The notes under the pieces: model-generated
What the model was told of the DNA's origin: nothing
The model's database searches: none
The model's input: only the letters and a program-made list of their open reading frames with translations
Source of the DNA: Clostridia bacterium
Lineage (GTDB): Bacteria > Bacillota_A > Clostridia > Christensenellales > Aristaeellaceae
Direction: 5' to 3'
Length of the DNA stretch: 6,593 bases
NCBI GenBank assembly: GCA_017432405.1
Contig: JAFRJF010000037.1
Span: 1-6,593 of the forward strand
Part shown: piece after piece, positions 5,899-6,593 of the stretch
Numbering within the stretch: the first letter of the stretch is position 1
How the letters are laid out: each line of letters starts with the position of its first letter
Translations under genes and position numbers: made by a program

Positions 5899-6459
5899 AT
5901 GCGCAAGTTTATTGCCGTTTTGTTGGTGCTGAGCCTGTTGGCCGGTATGATTCCGTCGTTCTCGGAAGACGTGATCATGGAAACGACTGACGATATTGTT
6001 TTGACGGACGAAATGACGCTGGGCGAAGGCCTCCCTGCGCTGGACGAGCTTGAAGACATATTGGACCTGGATTTGGAGGATATCGACCTCGTCGACGTGC
6101 TCGACGGGAATGAAACCGAAGAATCCGGCGAGGGCGACGGTCAGGCGCTTGACAGCGGCGAACCTGAGGAAGAGGGCGAAACCGCCGAGCCCACCGGCAG
6201 CAGCGAAGATTTTGTCATAGAGGATGGCGTGCTGGTTTCTTATAGAGGCGCCGGCGGCGATGTGGTCATACCGGAGGGTGTGACCTGTATCAGTTATGAT
6301 GTATTTAAGAACTGTACCAGCCTGACCAGCGTTAGCATTCCTGACACGGTGACAGAAATTAATAATTATGCGTTTGCAGGCTGTAGTAACCTGACCAGCA
6401 TTGTCATACCCAGCAGCGTCACACATCTTGGGCTAAGTGTGTTTAGGGACTGTGCATAA
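5899..6459 (+). CDS. Exported BspA-like LRR_5 repeat protein, apparently cut short
   Basis: A 186-residue protein starting at the ATG at 5899, chosen over the in-frame ATG at 5779 because AAAGGAG (5883-5889) is well placed, both promoters lie upstream, and a signal peptide begins there (MRKFIAVLLVLSLLAG, cleavage near residue 22). Residues 23-105 are an acidic linker; there is no Lys or Arg from residue 4 to 115. Then FVIEDGVLVSYRG (105-117) leads into 23-residue LRR_5 repeats (PF13306) at 122-144, 145-167 and a partial 168-186, with the VxIPxxVTxI...F..C pattern. Family members are surface or secreted proteins used in adhesion or protein binding and normally carry more repeats and a C-terminal domain. 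Here the reading stops at FRDC-A, just before a minus-strand transposase end, so the gene is probably truncated by insertion. Confidence 0.8.
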   Translation: MRKFIAVLLVLSLLAGMIPSFSEDVIMETTDDIVLTDEMTLGEGLPALDELEDILDLDLEDIDLVDVLDGNETEESGEGDGQALDSGEPEEEGETAEPTGSSEDFVIEDGVLVSYRGAGGDVVIPEGVTCISYDVFKNCTSLTSVSIPDTVTEINNYAFAGCSNLTSIVIPSSVTHLGLSVFRDCA

Positions 6460-6593
6460 ATTATTAAGTCGTTTGAGGTAAGATGGTGTAGTTCCAATTA
6501 GGATGGAATTTATCACCAACAATGTTCACAGAGGCCAGTTCATCGTCAGAGACTTTGATACCTTTCGGGTATTGGTTCAAATCAAGCTGACAC
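6454..6593 (-). mobile_element. End of an inferred insertion sequence, running off the window
   Basis: The LRR repeat pattern is lost after the TGT codon for Cys185 (6451-6453), and a transposase stop codon lies at 6464-6466 on the opposite strand. The element end is therefore placed between about 6454 and 6463. The other end, terminal inverted repeat and any target duplication are outside the window, so the boundary is inferred. Confidence 0.5.
6464..6593 (-). CDS. Transposase C-terminus, ISAzo13-like, partial
   Basis: On the minus strand a frame is open from the right edge to a TAA at 6464-6466, giving 42 residues. The readable part, LNQYPKGIKVSDDELASVNI and then KFHPNWNYTI, strongly resembles the C-terminal end of ISAzo13-family (Rhodopirellula-type DDE) transposases, which typically finish with a GIKVSDEE...NI...FHGEWNYTI pattern. 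This is recognised from memory. The catalytic DDE residues lie outside the window, so I cannot tell whether the gene is intact. Its stop codon is only four bases beyond the stop of the converging LRR gene. Confidence 0.72.
   Translation of the reverse strand, partial: CQLDLNQYPKGIKVSDDELASVNIVGDKFHPNWNYTILPQTT

Noticed and set aside
5650..6426. 258-residue minus-strand frame opposite the LRR gene
   Set aside because: It would span a terminator and two promoters, has no recognisable domain, and mirrors a clear repeat protein.

Overview
The window reads as chromosome of a high-GC member of the Bacillota, most likely an uncultured gut-type Clostridia lineage. This is inferred from strong AGGAGG-type ribosome binding sites, sigma-A-like promoters in the intergenic gaps, an HPr-like protein, an Rpn-type nuclease, a BspA-like leucine-rich-repeat surface protein and GC-rich palindromic intergenic repeats. 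No rRNA or tRNA gene, CRISPR array or replication origin was seen.

Positions 1-3744 hold a tightly packed plus-strand operon of the tellurite-resistance/Ter stress type. It contains a YceG_bac 'biosynthetic module' protein (5' end off the window), a TelA-family protein, a TerD-domain protein and a small HPr-like protein. Gaps are 3, 22 and 27 bases, each downstream gene has its own Shine-Dalgarno, and no promoter lies inside. The promoter must lie left of the window. The most unusual member is the HPr-like protein: it keeps the phosphorylatable His15 but has Arg where the regulatory Ser46 normally sits, which suggests phosphotransfer or a binding role dedicated to the Ter system rather than catabolite control.

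Positions 3745-4023 are a gap with a multi-hairpin GC-rich repeat and then a good sigma-A promoter driving an Rpn/PD-(D/E)XK nuclease gene (4024-4893). GC content of that gene jumps from about 47% to 60-73% near 4690. Next is a small exported protein of unknown function (4999-5577), bracketed by two copies of a GGGGACGG...CCGTCCCC palindromic repeat (4910-4969 and 5599-5667) and closed by a clear rho-independent terminator (5677-5706).

The right end holds two tandem promoters, a hairpin-rich leader of about 110 bases, and an exported acidic protein with about 2.8 LRR_5 repeats (5899-6459). Its repeat domain stops abruptly. Five bases later on the minus strand is the stop codon of a transposase C-terminus resembling the ISAzo13 family, which runs off the window. 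The simplest reading is that an insertion sequence cut the LRR gene short.
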